Assembly: GCA_028684915.1 (NCBI GenBank)
Contig: JAQUEZ010000058.1
Span: 1 to 34,483, forward strand
Direction of reading: 5' to 3'
DNA from: Desulfobulbus sp.
GTDB lineage: Bacteria; Desulfobacterota; Desulfobulbia; Desulfobulbales; Desulfobulbaceae
DNA: 34,483 bases
The notes beneath the pieces were generated by a model. The model made no database searches. It was not told the origin of the DNA and saw only the letters and a list, made by a program, of their open reading frames with translations. This document shows positions 7,247 to 15,457 of the stretch, one piece after another (within the stretch, counting starts at the first letter, position 1; each line of letters starts with the position of its first letter). The position numbers and the translations under genes are program-made.

Positions 7247-10200
7247 GTGCGCATCTTTAACCCATCGTTTTTAATGCTGTTTTTCTTTCTTTCCTGGGTA
7301 CCGGCTGCCCTGGCCGCCAAGGTGGCCATCCTCGAAATCGACATGAACGGCTACCAGCTGCAAAAGGCTATCGACGCACTGGACCTGCCGCCTGCCATCG
7401 AAACCCGGTTCTTTACCCTGGCTGATCTGGAAGGCGATCCTAAGGCCAAGGCCTTTGTGGCAGACTCCTCGGTGGTGCTGGTCAACGTCATGATGACTGA
7501 CCTGGCCGACTACATGATCGAGCATCAGCTCATGGCCGGGCGCAAGGTGTATGCGATCAACCATGCAAGCGATCAGGAGGGGCTTGAAAAAAAAGGATTT
7601 CTTTTTGACCCGAGAATCATGGCCTATCACCATCACACGAGTCAGGACAATCTGATCAATATGGTGCGGCTGGTGGTGCAGCGTCACATCGATAAGGAAA
7701 TCAGTTATCAGCCCCTGCAACCAGTGCCGGAGATCTGTATTCACCATCCGGACAATCCCAAAGACTTCACCAGTTTGGCCGAATACCGCAACTGGTATGA
7801 AAAGCGGCCGGGATATCAGGCTGACCGGCCCCGGGTGGCCATTCTCTTTTACAACAACAGCCGCAAGGTCGGTCTGGTCGAGGCGGTGGACAAACTGATC
7901 CGCAAACTCGAGGCCGACGGGTTGTCGGTGCTTCCCTGTTTTGGACCGCTGCCCAAGGTGCTTGCAGAGTATCTCAAGCCGGTGGACGGCAAAGCGCCGG
8001 TGGATATGGTGCTGGCCTTTACCCTCAAATTTGCCTCGGCGATCAACGACGATATCCGAACCGCGCTGATTAAGCTCAACGTGCCGCTGTTCAACGTCAT
8101 CAACCCGTATGCTGAAACCGTTGAACAGTGGCGTGAAAATCCGGTGGGCATCAGCCCGATGGCAACTGCCTGGGCTGTGGCCACGCCCGAGTTTTCCGGT
8201 GCCATCGAGCCCTCGGTGATCCTGGGGAAAAAGAAACTGATCGATCCGGCAACTCGCCGCGAGCTCTTTATCGGCGAGACCGTGGACGAGTCCATTGATT
8301 TTCTCATTCCCCGGCTGAAGAATTGGGCCAAACTGCAGCGCAAGGCCAACCACGACAAAAAGGTGGCCATCCTCTACTACAACCACAGTCAGGGCAAGCA
8401 GAACATTGGTGCCGCCTACCTCAACGTTTTCCGCAGCCTGCAGACCATTCTCGCCCGCATGCAGACCGAGGGTTACAGCATCGAGAATCCCGAACGGCTC
8501 AGCGAGGAACAGATCCAAAACATGGTGCTCTCCAGCGGCCGCAATATCGGTTCCTGGGCACCGGGCGAGCTCGATAATCTGCTCGCTTCCGGCGGGGTGG
8601 AGCAGGTCACGCTTGCTGAATACACCACCTGGTTCGAGCGGTTGCCCGAGGCCTTCAAGAAACCGGTGATCGCCCAGTGGGGCCAACCCAAGGACTGCGC
8701 CATCATGACCAAGGACGGACGGCTGGTCTTCCCCATGGTCAAACTGGGCAACGTGGTTCTGCTGCCGGAACCGGCGCGGGGCTGGACCGACGATCCGCTG
8801 AAGCTCTACCACGACACCACCCTCTACCCGCATCACCAGTACATTGCCGCCTACCTCTGGCTGAAGGAAAAATTCCAGGCCGATGCCATGATCCACCTCG
8901 GCACCCATGCCACCTATGAGTGGCTGCCCGGCAAGCAGGCCGGCCTGGCGCCTTCCGATCCGCCCGAGATCATGGTCGGCGCCATTCCCAACATCTATCC
9001 CTATATCGTGGACGATGTCGGCGAGGGCATCGAGGCCAAGCGCCGCGGCCGGGGGGTAATCATCGACCACCTCACCCCGCCGATGAAGGAGGCGGATCTG
9101 CACCACGAGTACAAACAGATCCACGATCTCTACCACAGCTATGAAATCGCCCATGCCGGCGGCAGCGAGACCGCAGCCGAATACATGAAAAAAATCTACC
9201 AGCTGGTGGAGAAAACCGGCATGGCCAAGGATCTCGGTCTCACCACCCTGGACGAGGCGGGCATGGAAAAAATCCACCTCTACCTCCATGAAATCGACGA
9301 CAACTCCCTGCCTTACGGGCTGCACACCTTTGGCAAGGCCTACAGCGATGATGCCACAGCCTCGACCCTGCACCTGATCCGCAAGCAAAATCCCCAGGCC
9401 GATCCCGACCAAATGCAAAAAGATTTGGAAGGTTCGCCGCCACGGGAGATGAACAACCTGATCCGGGCCTTGAAGGGCGAGTATGTCCCCGCCGGCGAGG
9501 GCAACGATCCGCTACGCAACCTGGCCGCCATCCCCACGGGCAAGAACTTTTACGGCTTTTCCCCGGCCAAGGTGCCCTCCAAGGCGGCCTGGGCCATCGG
9601 TAAACGCGCGGCCGAGGAGATGATCCGCGCCAAGCTGGAGAAGGAGGGCCACTACCCGGAGAAGGTAGGCGTGGTGCTCTGGGCCACCGAAACCACCCGC
9701 AACGAGGGCGTCAACGAGTCCACCGTGCTGGCGCTGATGGGGATGGAGCCGGTCTGGGATGCGACTGACCGGGTGATCGGCAGCCGGGTGGTTCCGGGTA
9801 AACAGTTGGGCAGACCGCGCATCGATGTATTGATCAATCCCTCGGGGCTGTATCGGGACATGTTCCCGGAAAAGCTGCTCTTCCTTGACGAGGCAATACA
9901 GAAGGCCCTGGTCCAGACCGATATCGAAAACTTTCTTGCCCGCAACCAGCGAACCATCAAAAAGGCGCTGATGGCCAAGGGCATGGGCGAGAAGCAGGCC
10001 GAGGAACAATCGCGCTTCCGCATTTTCACCGAAGCGGTCGGTTCCTACGGCAACGGGGTGGAGGAGATGGTCGGCGCCTCCGGGCTCTGGGATTCGGACG
10101 AATCGATCAGCAACATCTACCTCAACCGGGTCCAGTTCGCCGTGAGCCAGGGCAAGTGGGCCGTGCCGGTCAAGGAGACCTTCACCGAAAACCTGCGCGG

Positions 10201-11206
10201 GGTGGATACAGCGGTCCACTCGCGCTCAACCAACGTGATCGGCATCATCGATACCGACGACTTCTTCATGTACCTGGGCGGGATGTCCCTGGCAGTGAAG
10301 AATGTACGCGGCAAGGCCCCGGATACCCTGGTGACCATGCACCGCAAGAAGAACGAGCTGATGGTGGAGGATGTGACCAAGACCATCGGCCGGGAGATGC
10401 GTACCCGCTACCTCAACCCCCAGTGGATCGAGGGCATGAAACGCGACAACTACGGCGGTGCCCGGCAGATGGCCGACTTTGCCGAAAACCTCTGGGGCTG
10501 GCAGGTAACGGTGCGCGACGCGGTCGGTGCCGACAAATGGCAGGAGGTGTTCGAGGTTTATGTGGAGGACAAGTACGAGATGGGGCTGGCGGAATTTTTT
10601 AATGACCACAACCCCTGGGCCTATCAATCCATGACCGCTCGCATGCTGGAGGGGGTGCGCAAGGGCTACTGGCAGGCCGACGAGCAGGTGACCAAAAAGC
10701 TGGCAGCCGAGTACGCCACCAACGTGATCCAACGCGGCGTGGCCTGCTGCGATCACACCTGCAACAATCCCATGCTTAACCAGATGGTGGTCAACATCAT
10801 CTCCATGCCCGGCGTGCTCAGTCCGAAGATGGTGGAGCAGTTCAAACTGGCCATCGAGCAAATGGCCAAGAAAACGCTTGAGCAGCAGACCGCCGACCGG
10901 GCGCAGCTCATTGCCAAGCTGAACGAAGTTCCGGCTGGAGAGCAGCAGCAACAGATGAGCCAGGCGCAGCCGGAGCAAGCACAAAGCGCCCAGGAAATAA
11001 ACCAACCGCAACCGGAGCCCAAGAAGGATGCCAAGGCCGCCGAGGACGGCAAGACTCCGGAGAATGTCCAGGGCTACAAGATGGAGGACATCCAAACCAA
11101 GGACGAGTCCACCGAACTGAGCTCCTCTGGCATCCAGTGGGCAGCGAGCGTGTTTGTGCTGCTGGTGCTGGCGCTCTTTGTCTGGGGTTCACGACGCAAA
11201 CGCTGA
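7247..11206 (+). CDS. Exported, membrane-anchored CobN-like chelatase (HmuS-type architecture)
   Basis: The 1319-residue product matches the CobN/BchH large-subunit family over most of its length: GTHATYEWLPGKQAG near 552-566, NIYPYIVDDVGEGIEAKRR just after, HSRSTNVIGIIDTDDFF in the later part, and a CCDHTCNNP cluster (Cys1167, Cys1168, His1170, Cys1172) near the C-terminus. Unlike cytoplasmic CobN it begins with a signal peptide (MLFFFLSWVPAALAA). It ends with a Gln/Pro/Lys-rich linker, one membrane helix (about 1292-1312, ASVFVLLVLALFVWG) and a basic tail, so the enzyme should face the periplasm. No CobS/CobT-type ATPase is present. The closest known layout is HmuS of Bacteroidota, a CobN-like protein in hmu operons reported to take metal out of haem. 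Under a B12 riboswitch the substrate is probably a corrinoid; whether metal is inserted or removed cannot be told. GTG 7247 follows AAGGAG. Confidence 0.9.
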   Translation: MRIFNPSFLMLFFFLSWVPAALAAKVAILEIDMNGYQLQKAIDALDLPPAIETRFFTLADLEGDPKAKAFVADSSVVLVNVMMTDLADYMIEHQLMAGRKVYAINHASDQEGLEKKGFLFDPRIMAYHHHTSQDNLINMVRLVVQRHIDKEISYQPLQPVPEICIHHPDNPKDFTSLAEYRNWYEKRPGYQADRPRVAILFYNNSRKVGLVEAVDKLIRKLEADGLSVLPCFGPLPKVLAEYLKPVDGKAPVDMVLAFTLKFASAINDDIRTALIKLNVPLFNVINPYAETVEQWRENPVGISPMATAWAVATPEFSGAIEPSVILGKKKLIDPATRRELFIGETVDESIDFLIPRLKNWAKLQRKANHDKKVAILYYNHSQGKQNIGAAYLNVFRSLQTILARMQTEGYSIENPERLSEEQIQNMVLSSGRNIGSWAPGELDNLLASGGVEQVTLAEYTTWFERLPEAFKKPVIAQWGQPKDCAIMTKDGRLVFPMVKLGNVVLLPEPARGWTDDPLKLYHDTTLYPHHQYIAAYLWLKEKFQADAMIHLGTHATYEWLPGKQAGLAPSDPPEIMVGAIPNIYPYIVDDVGEGIEAKRRGRGVIIDHLTPPMKEADLHHEYKQIHDLYHSYEIAHAGGSETAAEYMKKIYQLVEKTGMAKDLGLTTLDEAGMEKIHLYLHEIDDNSLPYGLHTFGKAYSDDATASTLHLIRKQNPQADPDQMQKDLEGSPPREMNNLIRALKGEYVPAGEGNDPLRNLAAIPTGKNFYGFSPAKVPSKAAWAIGKRAAEEMIRAKLEKEGHYPEKVGVVLWATETTRNEGVNESTVLALMGMEPVWDATDRVIGSRVVPGKQLGRPRIDVLINPSGLYRDMFPEKLLFLDEAIQKALVQTDIENFLARNQRTIKKALMAKGMGEKQAEEQSRFRIFTEAVGSYGNGVEEMVGASGLWDSDESISNIYLNRVQFAVSQGKWAVPVKETFTENLRGVDTAVHSRSTNVIGIIDTDDFFMYLGGMSLAVKNVRGKAPDTLVTMHRKKNELMVEDVTKTIGREMRTRYLNPQWIEGMKRDNYGGARQMADFAENLWGWQVTVRDAVGADKWQEVFEVYVEDKYEMGLAEFFNDHNPWAYQSMTARMLEGVRKGYWQADEQVTKKLAAEYATNVIQRGVACCDHTCNNPMLNQMVVNIISMPGVLSPKMVEQFKLAIEQMAKKTLEQQTADRAQLIAKLNEVPAGEQQQQMSQAQPEQAQSAQEINQPQPEPKKDAKAAEDGKTPENVQGYKMEDIQTKDESTELSSSGIQWAASVFVLLVLALFVWGSRRKR

Positions 11207-11213
11207 GTGAGCT

Positions 11214-11559
11214 GTCATTTCGACCAGCGGGAGAAATCTCCGAATTGCGTCTATGTATTACGTCTATTGCCTCACAAACAAATACAACAACGTCATGTAT
11301 GTCGGCATGACCAACAACCTTGCACGTCGGGTTTATGAGCACAAGACAAAACAGGTTCCAGGATTCACAGCAAAATATAACGTCAGCAAATTGGTCTATT
11401 ACGAAGAAACTCCCGACGTTAATGCAGCGATAGCTCGAGAAAAGGAGATCAAAAGATGGCGGCGGGAAAAGAAGAATCAGTTGGTTGTTGCCGTCAATCC
11501 GGCATGGAAGGATCTCAGTGAAGGATGGTTTGGAGATCTCTCCCTACGGTCGAGATGAC
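11214..11559 (+). mobile_element. GIY-YIG gene unit bounded by 28-bp imperfect inverted repeats
   Basis: A 28-bp arm at 11214-11241 (beginning GTCATTTCGACC, ending GGGAGAAATCTCC) is repeated in inverse at 11532-11559, with 22 or so of 28 positions matching. Between and partly within the arms lies the GIY-YIG gene, whose last residues and stop are encoded by the right arm. Related solo arms occur at 11600-11619 and 27709-27736. The unit separates the CobN-like gene from the DUF2162 gene in what otherwise looks like one operon, so it is probably an insertion. No transposase is present. Confidence 0.7.
11253..11558 (+). CDS. Small GIY-YIG nuclease domain protein
   Basis: The 101-residue protein is a stand-alone GIY-YIG domain. 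YYVYCLTN supplies the first strand, VMYVGMTNNLARRVYEH the second motif and the conserved Arg (25/26), and AREKEIKRWRREKKNQL the helix with the metal-binding Glu (Glu63). The fold is that of endonucleases such as the UPF0213 group. No ribosome binding site is clear in front of ATG 11253. The C-terminal end (GDLSLRSR) is encoded by the right inverted-repeat arm. Its amino-acid use and AT-richer start differ from the flanking corrinoid genes, so it is likely a passenger and not a part of the B12 pathway. Small GIY-YIG proteins of this type have been connected with dispersed DNA repeats, which fits the repeats around it. Confidence 0.88.
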   Translation: MYYVYCLTNKYNNVMYVGMTNNLARRVYEHKTKQVPGFTAKYNVSKLVYYEETPDVNAAIAREKEIKRWRREKKNQLVVAVNPAWKDLSEGWFGDLSLRSR

Positions 11560-11599
11560 AAAGGGCAACGCATGGTGCGACCCAACGTGGTCATCCCCT

Positions 11600-11619
11600 G
11601 TCATTTTGACCAGCGGGAG
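11600..11619 (+). repeat. Solo arm of the GIY-YIG-associated repeat
   Basis: GTCATTTTGACCAGCGGGAG matches the first 20 bases of the 11214 arm with one difference (T for C). It lies in the same orientation, 40 bases after the right arm of the GIY-YIG unit. Confidence 0.75.
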
Positions 11620-11679
11620 TGCCAGGTGAATTCAAACAATCCGGATTGTAATTATTCAACAATACCTCCTCCGATGCCC

Positions 11680-11708
11680 CTGGTTCCCATGCGCTGCATG
11701 GGAACCAG
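11680..11708. repeat. REP-like perfect hairpin of the GTTCCC family
   Basis: CTGGTTCCCATGC, a GCT loop and GCATGGGAACCAG form a 13-bp perfect stem in the gap between the GIY-YIG gene and the DUF2162 gene. A near-identical hairpin is at 29316-29338. There is no T run after it, so I call it a REP-like repeat and not a terminator. It lies inside a transcribed operon and could affect RNA stability or read-through. Confidence 0.7.
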
Positions 11709-11785
11709 AAACCGGTAAGGCTGCGGAACGTACTGAAGAGTTTCTTCGGATTTTCTATAACAGAAAAAGAGGGGAGAGAAAAACA

Positions 11786-12532
11786 ATGGTCTACAAATCT
11801 CTGATCATGGGCGTGCTCTTCAGCATCGGTATCTTTGCCGGGAAAAGCGGTATTGGCCTGGCCTATCTGCTCGGCCGCACTCCCTCCTGGCAAGCAAAAA
11901 TTGTCCGCATCCTTGCTTTTGCCCTGCTCTACGGGCTCCTGTTTGCACTGGTGGCTATTGGGTTGCGCGTTCTTGACCCGCTGGCCCACTTGGAAGGCAT
12001 ACAGCATTTTCTTCAATCCGGGATGCAGGTCCACCTGCTCATGGCCGGGGTGATGATTCTTTGGGGCCTAATCTTGTTGCGTAAACCCCAGCACCAGCAC
12101 ACAGCCAGCCGCGGCTGGCTGCTCCTTGCCTTGCCCTGCCCGGTCTGCGCCACGGTGATCGTGTTCAGCATTGCCTTCTGCCTCTCCCTCTTCCCCGACC
12201 GTTTTCCCCAGGTGGTGGGCGGGCTCTACCTCGCCTTCCTCTGCATCAGCCTGGCGGCCATGGGGTTAATGCTCGGCCTTTCCCGCGTCTCGAAACAGTC
12301 GGCAGAGATGCTGCTTGGGGGGACCATGATCCTGCTCGGCGCCTACTTTCTCCTCTCCATGGCGGTGCTGCCCCAGTTTACCGATGTCGACAAAATTTAT
12401 CGCCTAGCCCGCTACCAGACTCCCGGGCAACCGCAAGACCTGACCGCCTTGCTACCGTTTTTGATACTGAGCCTACTTACCTTTGCGGCCGGTTTCGGCC
12501 TCACCCATAAAAAAATTCGGAGTTCGTTCTAA
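11786..12532 (+). CDS. DUF2162 polytopic membrane protein (putative transporter)
   Basis: The 248-residue protein has about six to seven membrane helices: GVLFSIGIFAGKSGIGLAYL at the start, then a strongly hydrophobic body with LLALPCPVCATVIVFSIAFC (near 112-131), and a last helix before KKIRSSF. The PCPVCA cysteine pair within the membrane is typical of DUF2162 as I know it and may bind metal or a ligand. No reaction is known. DUF2162 genes are recurrently found with CobN-like, ExbB-like and DUF2149 genes, as here. Its stop and the start of the next gene overlap (TAATG), so it is translationally coupled to the ExbB-like gene. GGGGAG lies nine bases before ATG 11786. It may be the inner-membrane exit or entry route for metal or product of the CobN-like enzyme; this is inference. 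Confidence 0.82.
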   Translation: MVYKSLIMGVLFSIGIFAGKSGIGLAYLLGRTPSWQAKIVRILAFALLYGLLFALVAIGLRVLDPLAHLEGIQHFLQSGMQVHLLMAGVMILWGLILLRKPQHQHTASRGWLLLALPCPVCATVIVFSIAFCLSLFPDRFPQVVGGLYLAFLCISLAAMGLMLGLSRVSKQSAEMLLGGTMILLGAYFLLSMAVLPQFTDVDKIYRLARYQTPGQPQDLTALLPFLILSLLTFAAGFGLTHKKIRSSF

Positions 12533-13137
12533 TGGATATCGGTGCCCTACTCAAAACCTTCATTTACCTGGTTTCCTCCTCCCTGCTCTATCCGGTTTTG
12601 CTGGCGCTCTGTCTGTTAGTGCTGGTGATCATCGTTCAATCCGGCAGCTTCTTCGCCGAATGGCTGGAACGCATCCGGCTCCAAGCCTGCCCTTCCGAGG
12701 ACCTGCCCCGATTGCTGCAGACCAACCAAGCCAAGGGCCTACTCTCCCACCGGGTCAGCCGCTATCTCCAGGCCCTTACCCGGACCCTCTCCACGCCGGG
12801 CGATAAGGTGATTGCAGTGGAGAATCTGCTGCAATCCACCACTTTGGAGCTGTGGAAGTCCATGGACAAATTGCGGATTCTTGTCCGCACCGGCCCGTCG
12901 CTTGGATTGCTCGGCACCCTCATTCCCATGGGAACTGGGCTCGCAGCTTTGGGACAGGGCGACATGACCAAGCTCAGTTCGGATCTGGTCATTGCCTTCA
13001 CCACCACCGTGGTCGGCATGGCGGTCGGCACGGTGGCTTTCTGTTTCTACACCGTACGCCGTCGATGGCTGGAGGAGGACATCAAAAACATGGAACTCGC
13101 CACCGAACTGCTGCTGAACGCCAACCCGGAGGACTAA
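12532..13137 (+). CDS. MotA/TolQ/ExbB family channel protein of the CobN-like cluster
   Basis: The 201-residue protein has an N-terminal helix (about 12-36), a cytoplasmic loop and two C-terminal helices with GPSLGLLGTLIPMGTGL and SSDLVIAFTTTVVGMAVGTV, the ExbB/TolQ signature region. It is clearly different in sequence from the two ExbB proteins at 1036-3083. It pairs with the DUF2149 protein immediately downstream (one base between stop and start) in place of a normal ExbD. The likely role is a proton-driven motor that acts on the CobN-like protein or on DUF2162, not on TonB, because the DUF2149 partner lacks a usual ExbD periplasmic domain. HmuU of hmu operons is described as the same family. 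Confidence 0.88.
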   Translation: MDIGALLKTFIYLVSSSLLYPVLLALCLLVLVIIVQSGSFFAEWLERIRLQACPSEDLPRLLQTNQAKGLLSHRVSRYLQALTRTLSTPGDKVIAVENLLQSTTLELWKSMDKLRILVRTGPSLGLLGTLIPMGTGLAALGQGDMTKLSSDLVIAFTTTVVGMAVGTVAFCFYTVRRRWLEEDIKNMELATELLLNANPED

Positions 13138-13138
13138 G

Positions 13139-13519
13139 ATGTCTACCTCCCTCCCACGCAGAGCGGGCAAGTCCCGTAAAGCCTTCAGCGACCCAGCCTT
13201 TCGTGACGACGACCCCATGACCGGGGTGGCCAACCTGTTTGACATAGGTCTGGTTTTCATCGTCGGCCTGTTGCTGACCCTGTTCAGCGTTTACCGGCTT
13301 CAAGACCTGTTCGACCGTAATTCCGAGATGACAATCATGAAGCAGCAGGCCTCCGGCGAGATGGAAATCATCGTCAAGAAAGGGACCCAGATCAAGGCCT
13401 CCCGGATCACCCAGGAGGCCGCCAGCGGCAAAGGCAACCGGCTTGGTGTCGCCTACCGCCTTGAAGACGGCTCCATGGTCTACGTCCCGGATCCCAGCCA
13501 ACCCACAAACCCCAAATAA
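13139..13519 (+). CDS. DUF2149 family ExbD-like protein
   Basis: The 126-residue protein has a short cytoplasmic N-terminus ending in DDDPMTGVANLFDIGLVF, one membrane helix (about 30-50) and a small periplasmic part. Asp35 in NLFDIGLVF lines up with the essential membrane aspartate of ExbD/TolR, so it can serve as the stator partner of the ExbB-like protein just before it. DUF2149 is the family I recognise by this motif. The neighbours (CobN-like, DUF2162, ExbB-like) are the usual ones for it. It lies 12 bases before the TonB-dependent receptor gene. Function as part of a proton-driven complex is inferred from family resemblance. Confidence 0.85.
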   Translation: MSTSLPRRAGKSRKAFSDPAFRDDDPMTGVANLFDIGLVFIVGLLLTLFSVYRLQDLFDRNSEMTIMKQQASGEMEIIVKKGTQIKASRITQEAASGKGNRLGVAYRLEDGSMVYVPDPSQPTNPK

Positions 13520-13531
13520 AGGATTCAGCCG

Positions 13532-15457
13532 ATGCACGGTCTGCCCGTACTCCCACGCCCCCTCCTGTTTCGAACCACCGCCTGTTTTGGTCTCTGGTGC
13601 GGCGCCCTCTTCCTGGCTCCGCCACTGGTCGAGGCCGAAGAACACGCTGCCACCAGCCACAGTACCGGCCAGACCATGCTTGAAACCATGGTGGTCACCG
13701 CCGACCGCCTGGGCGAGTATGCGGATAAAAATCCGGCCATGGTCGAGGTAATGGGTCGAAAAGATATCGAAAGCCGCAACATGCTCAGTGTGGAGGAGGC
13801 GCTTAACGGGATGGCCGGGGTGGATGTCAAACAATCCATGGGCGTGGGCTCGCGGATCTCCATTCGCGGTTCGGGTAAATCAGGCGGGGTATTGGTTTTG
13901 CTCAACGGACGGCCGCTCAACAGCAGTCAGTATGGCAACGCCGACCTCTCCGGCATCCCGGTCGAGACCATTGAATCGATCACCGTGTTCAAGCCACCGG
14001 TGCCGGTCTGGCTGGGCTCCGGCGCCAGCGAGGGTGCGATCAGCATTGTCACCAAGGGGAACAGCGGCAAGAAAGGAGCAGAAAAAAAACATGTCACCAA
14101 ACTCCGGGGCGCGGTCGGCTCCTACGGGACGGTTGAGACCAGTGGCAGCCACCAGCTGCAACTGGAATCAGGGGCAACGGTCATGGGCTCGGCCACGGGC
14201 AAACACCGCGACGGTAAACAAACCAATAAAGATCTCGACAGCGGCAGCTTTATGCTCCACTGGAACGGCGAGTTGACCGACAATCGACAGCTGGAGTTCA
14301 ATGGCCGCTACTTTACCTCGGAATCCGGTTCACCGGGCCCACTTGATAACCCCACCCCGGATGCGCGCCAGTCCTATGAGAAGGCCTCCTTTGACAGCCG
14401 CCTCAGCGGCCTGGTCGGAGCCACCGGTGACTATGTGCTCAACCTCTACGGCGACACAATTGAAGTTGAGGACAAGAGCCAGAGCGGGTTGACATCGACC
14501 CTGGAGGACGACAAGGTGGGAATCAAGGGGGAATACAACTGGAATGACGAGGCGGATCGGTGGGCCGTGCGGACCAGCACCATCCTGGAGAACGACGAGC
14601 TCGACCACACCCTCTCCGGCAGCCATAACCGGATTACCGCCGGTCTCGGCCTGCAGGCGGATCGCAAATGGCAAGACTGGACCCTGACCGGCGGCGTCCG
14701 TGGCGACCAGGTGACCGGGTTCGGCTTTAACCCCGGGGTTTCCAGTGGGGTGCACCATGTGCTCGGCGCGGGCTGGGTCTTTAAGGCCAATCTCGGCCAC
14801 AGCGTCAACATCCCCACCTTTGGCCAGCTCTATCAGCCCAGCCACGGCAGTATAGACCAGACCCGGGGCAATCCCGACCTGGACAAGGAAAAAATCCTCG
14901 CCGCCGATACCGGTCTGGAATACAGCTGGGGCAAGACCGCGTCCCTGCAGATGACCCTGTTTCGCAGCGAGACCAACGACCCCATCCTTTATCAACGCGG
15001 GGCGGACCTCATCTACCGCCCGGTCAACGGCGAGAGTGCCTGGCGTCACGGCCTTGAACTCAGCGGTAAATACAGCTTCAGCAAGCGTTTCAGCCTGGAA
15101 GCCAATCTTATCGCCCAGGATTCAGAGATCGAGGAGACCGGCAAAGAGCTAACCTATACGCCCCACATCAAAAGCAAACTCACCGTGCTCGCCACCCTGC
15201 CCCGGAGCGAGACCCGCCTAGAAACCAGCCTGCGCTACACCGGCAAGCAGTACAGTGAAATGGAAAACATTGAAGCCCAACAACTGGATGACTATGTGAC
15301 CCTTGACTGCAAGGCAACCCAACCCTTTAAGCTGGCCGGTATGCAGGCAGAATGGTTTCTCAATATTGAGAACCTGTTCGATACCGACTACGCGATCCAT
15401 TACGGCTACCCGGATGAGGGTATCCGCTTCCTTACCGGACTCAATTTGAGTTTTTAG
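13532..15457 (+). CDS. TonB-dependent outer-membrane receptor, probably for cobalamin/corrinoid (BtuB-like)
   Basis: The 641-residue protein has a signal peptide (about 1-35), a TonB box (ETMVVTADR, residues 51-59), a plug domain with SVEEALNGMAGVDVKQ, GSRISIRGSGKSGGVLVLLN and VETIESITVFK, and a 22-stranded-type barrel ending in the terminal Phe of outer-membrane proteins (LTGLNLSF). The size is close to BtuB and small for siderophore receptors. Placement as last gene of a B12-riboswitch operon supports corrinoid as cargo. It would receive energy from the TonB made by the opposing B12-controlled operon. The 3' end overlaps the convergent CorC-type gene by 17 bases, so there is no room for a terminator between them. 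Confidence 0.9.
   Translation: MHGLPVLPRPLLFRTTACFGLWCGALFLAPPLVEAEEHAATSHSTGQTMLETMVVTADRLGEYADKNPAMVEVMGRKDIESRNMLSVEEALNGMAGVDVKQSMGVGSRISIRGSGKSGGVLVLLNGRPLNSSQYGNADLSGIPVETIESITVFKPPVPVWLGSGASEGAISIVTKGNSGKKGAEKKHVTKLRGAVGSYGTVETSGSHQLQLESGATVMGSATGKHRDGKQTNKDLDSGSFMLHWNGELTDNRQLEFNGRYFTSESGSPGPLDNPTPDARQSYEKASFDSRLSGLVGATGDYVLNLYGDTIEVEDKSQSGLTSTLEDDKVGIKGEYNWNDEADRWAVRTSTILENDELDHTLSGSHNRITAGLGLQADRKWQDWTLTGGVRGDQVTGFGFNPGVSSGVHHVLGAGWVFKANLGHSVNIPTFGQLYQPSHGSIDQTRGNPDLDKEKILAADTGLEYSWGKTASLQMTLFRSETNDPILYQRGADLIYRPVNGESAWRHGLELSGKYSFSKRFSLEANLIAQDSEIEETGKELTYTPHIKSKLTVLATLPRSETRLETSLRYTGKQYSEMENIEAQQLDDYVTLDCKATQPFKLAGMQAEWFLNIENLFDTDYAIHYGYPDEGIRFLTGLNLSF

Noticed and set aside
7271..9418. 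Very long open frame on the minus strand opposite the CobN-like gene
   Set aside because: Its composition is rich in His, Gly, Leu and Val without any domain, and it lies fully antisense to a gene with clear family motifs. It is a by-product of GC-rich codon use.
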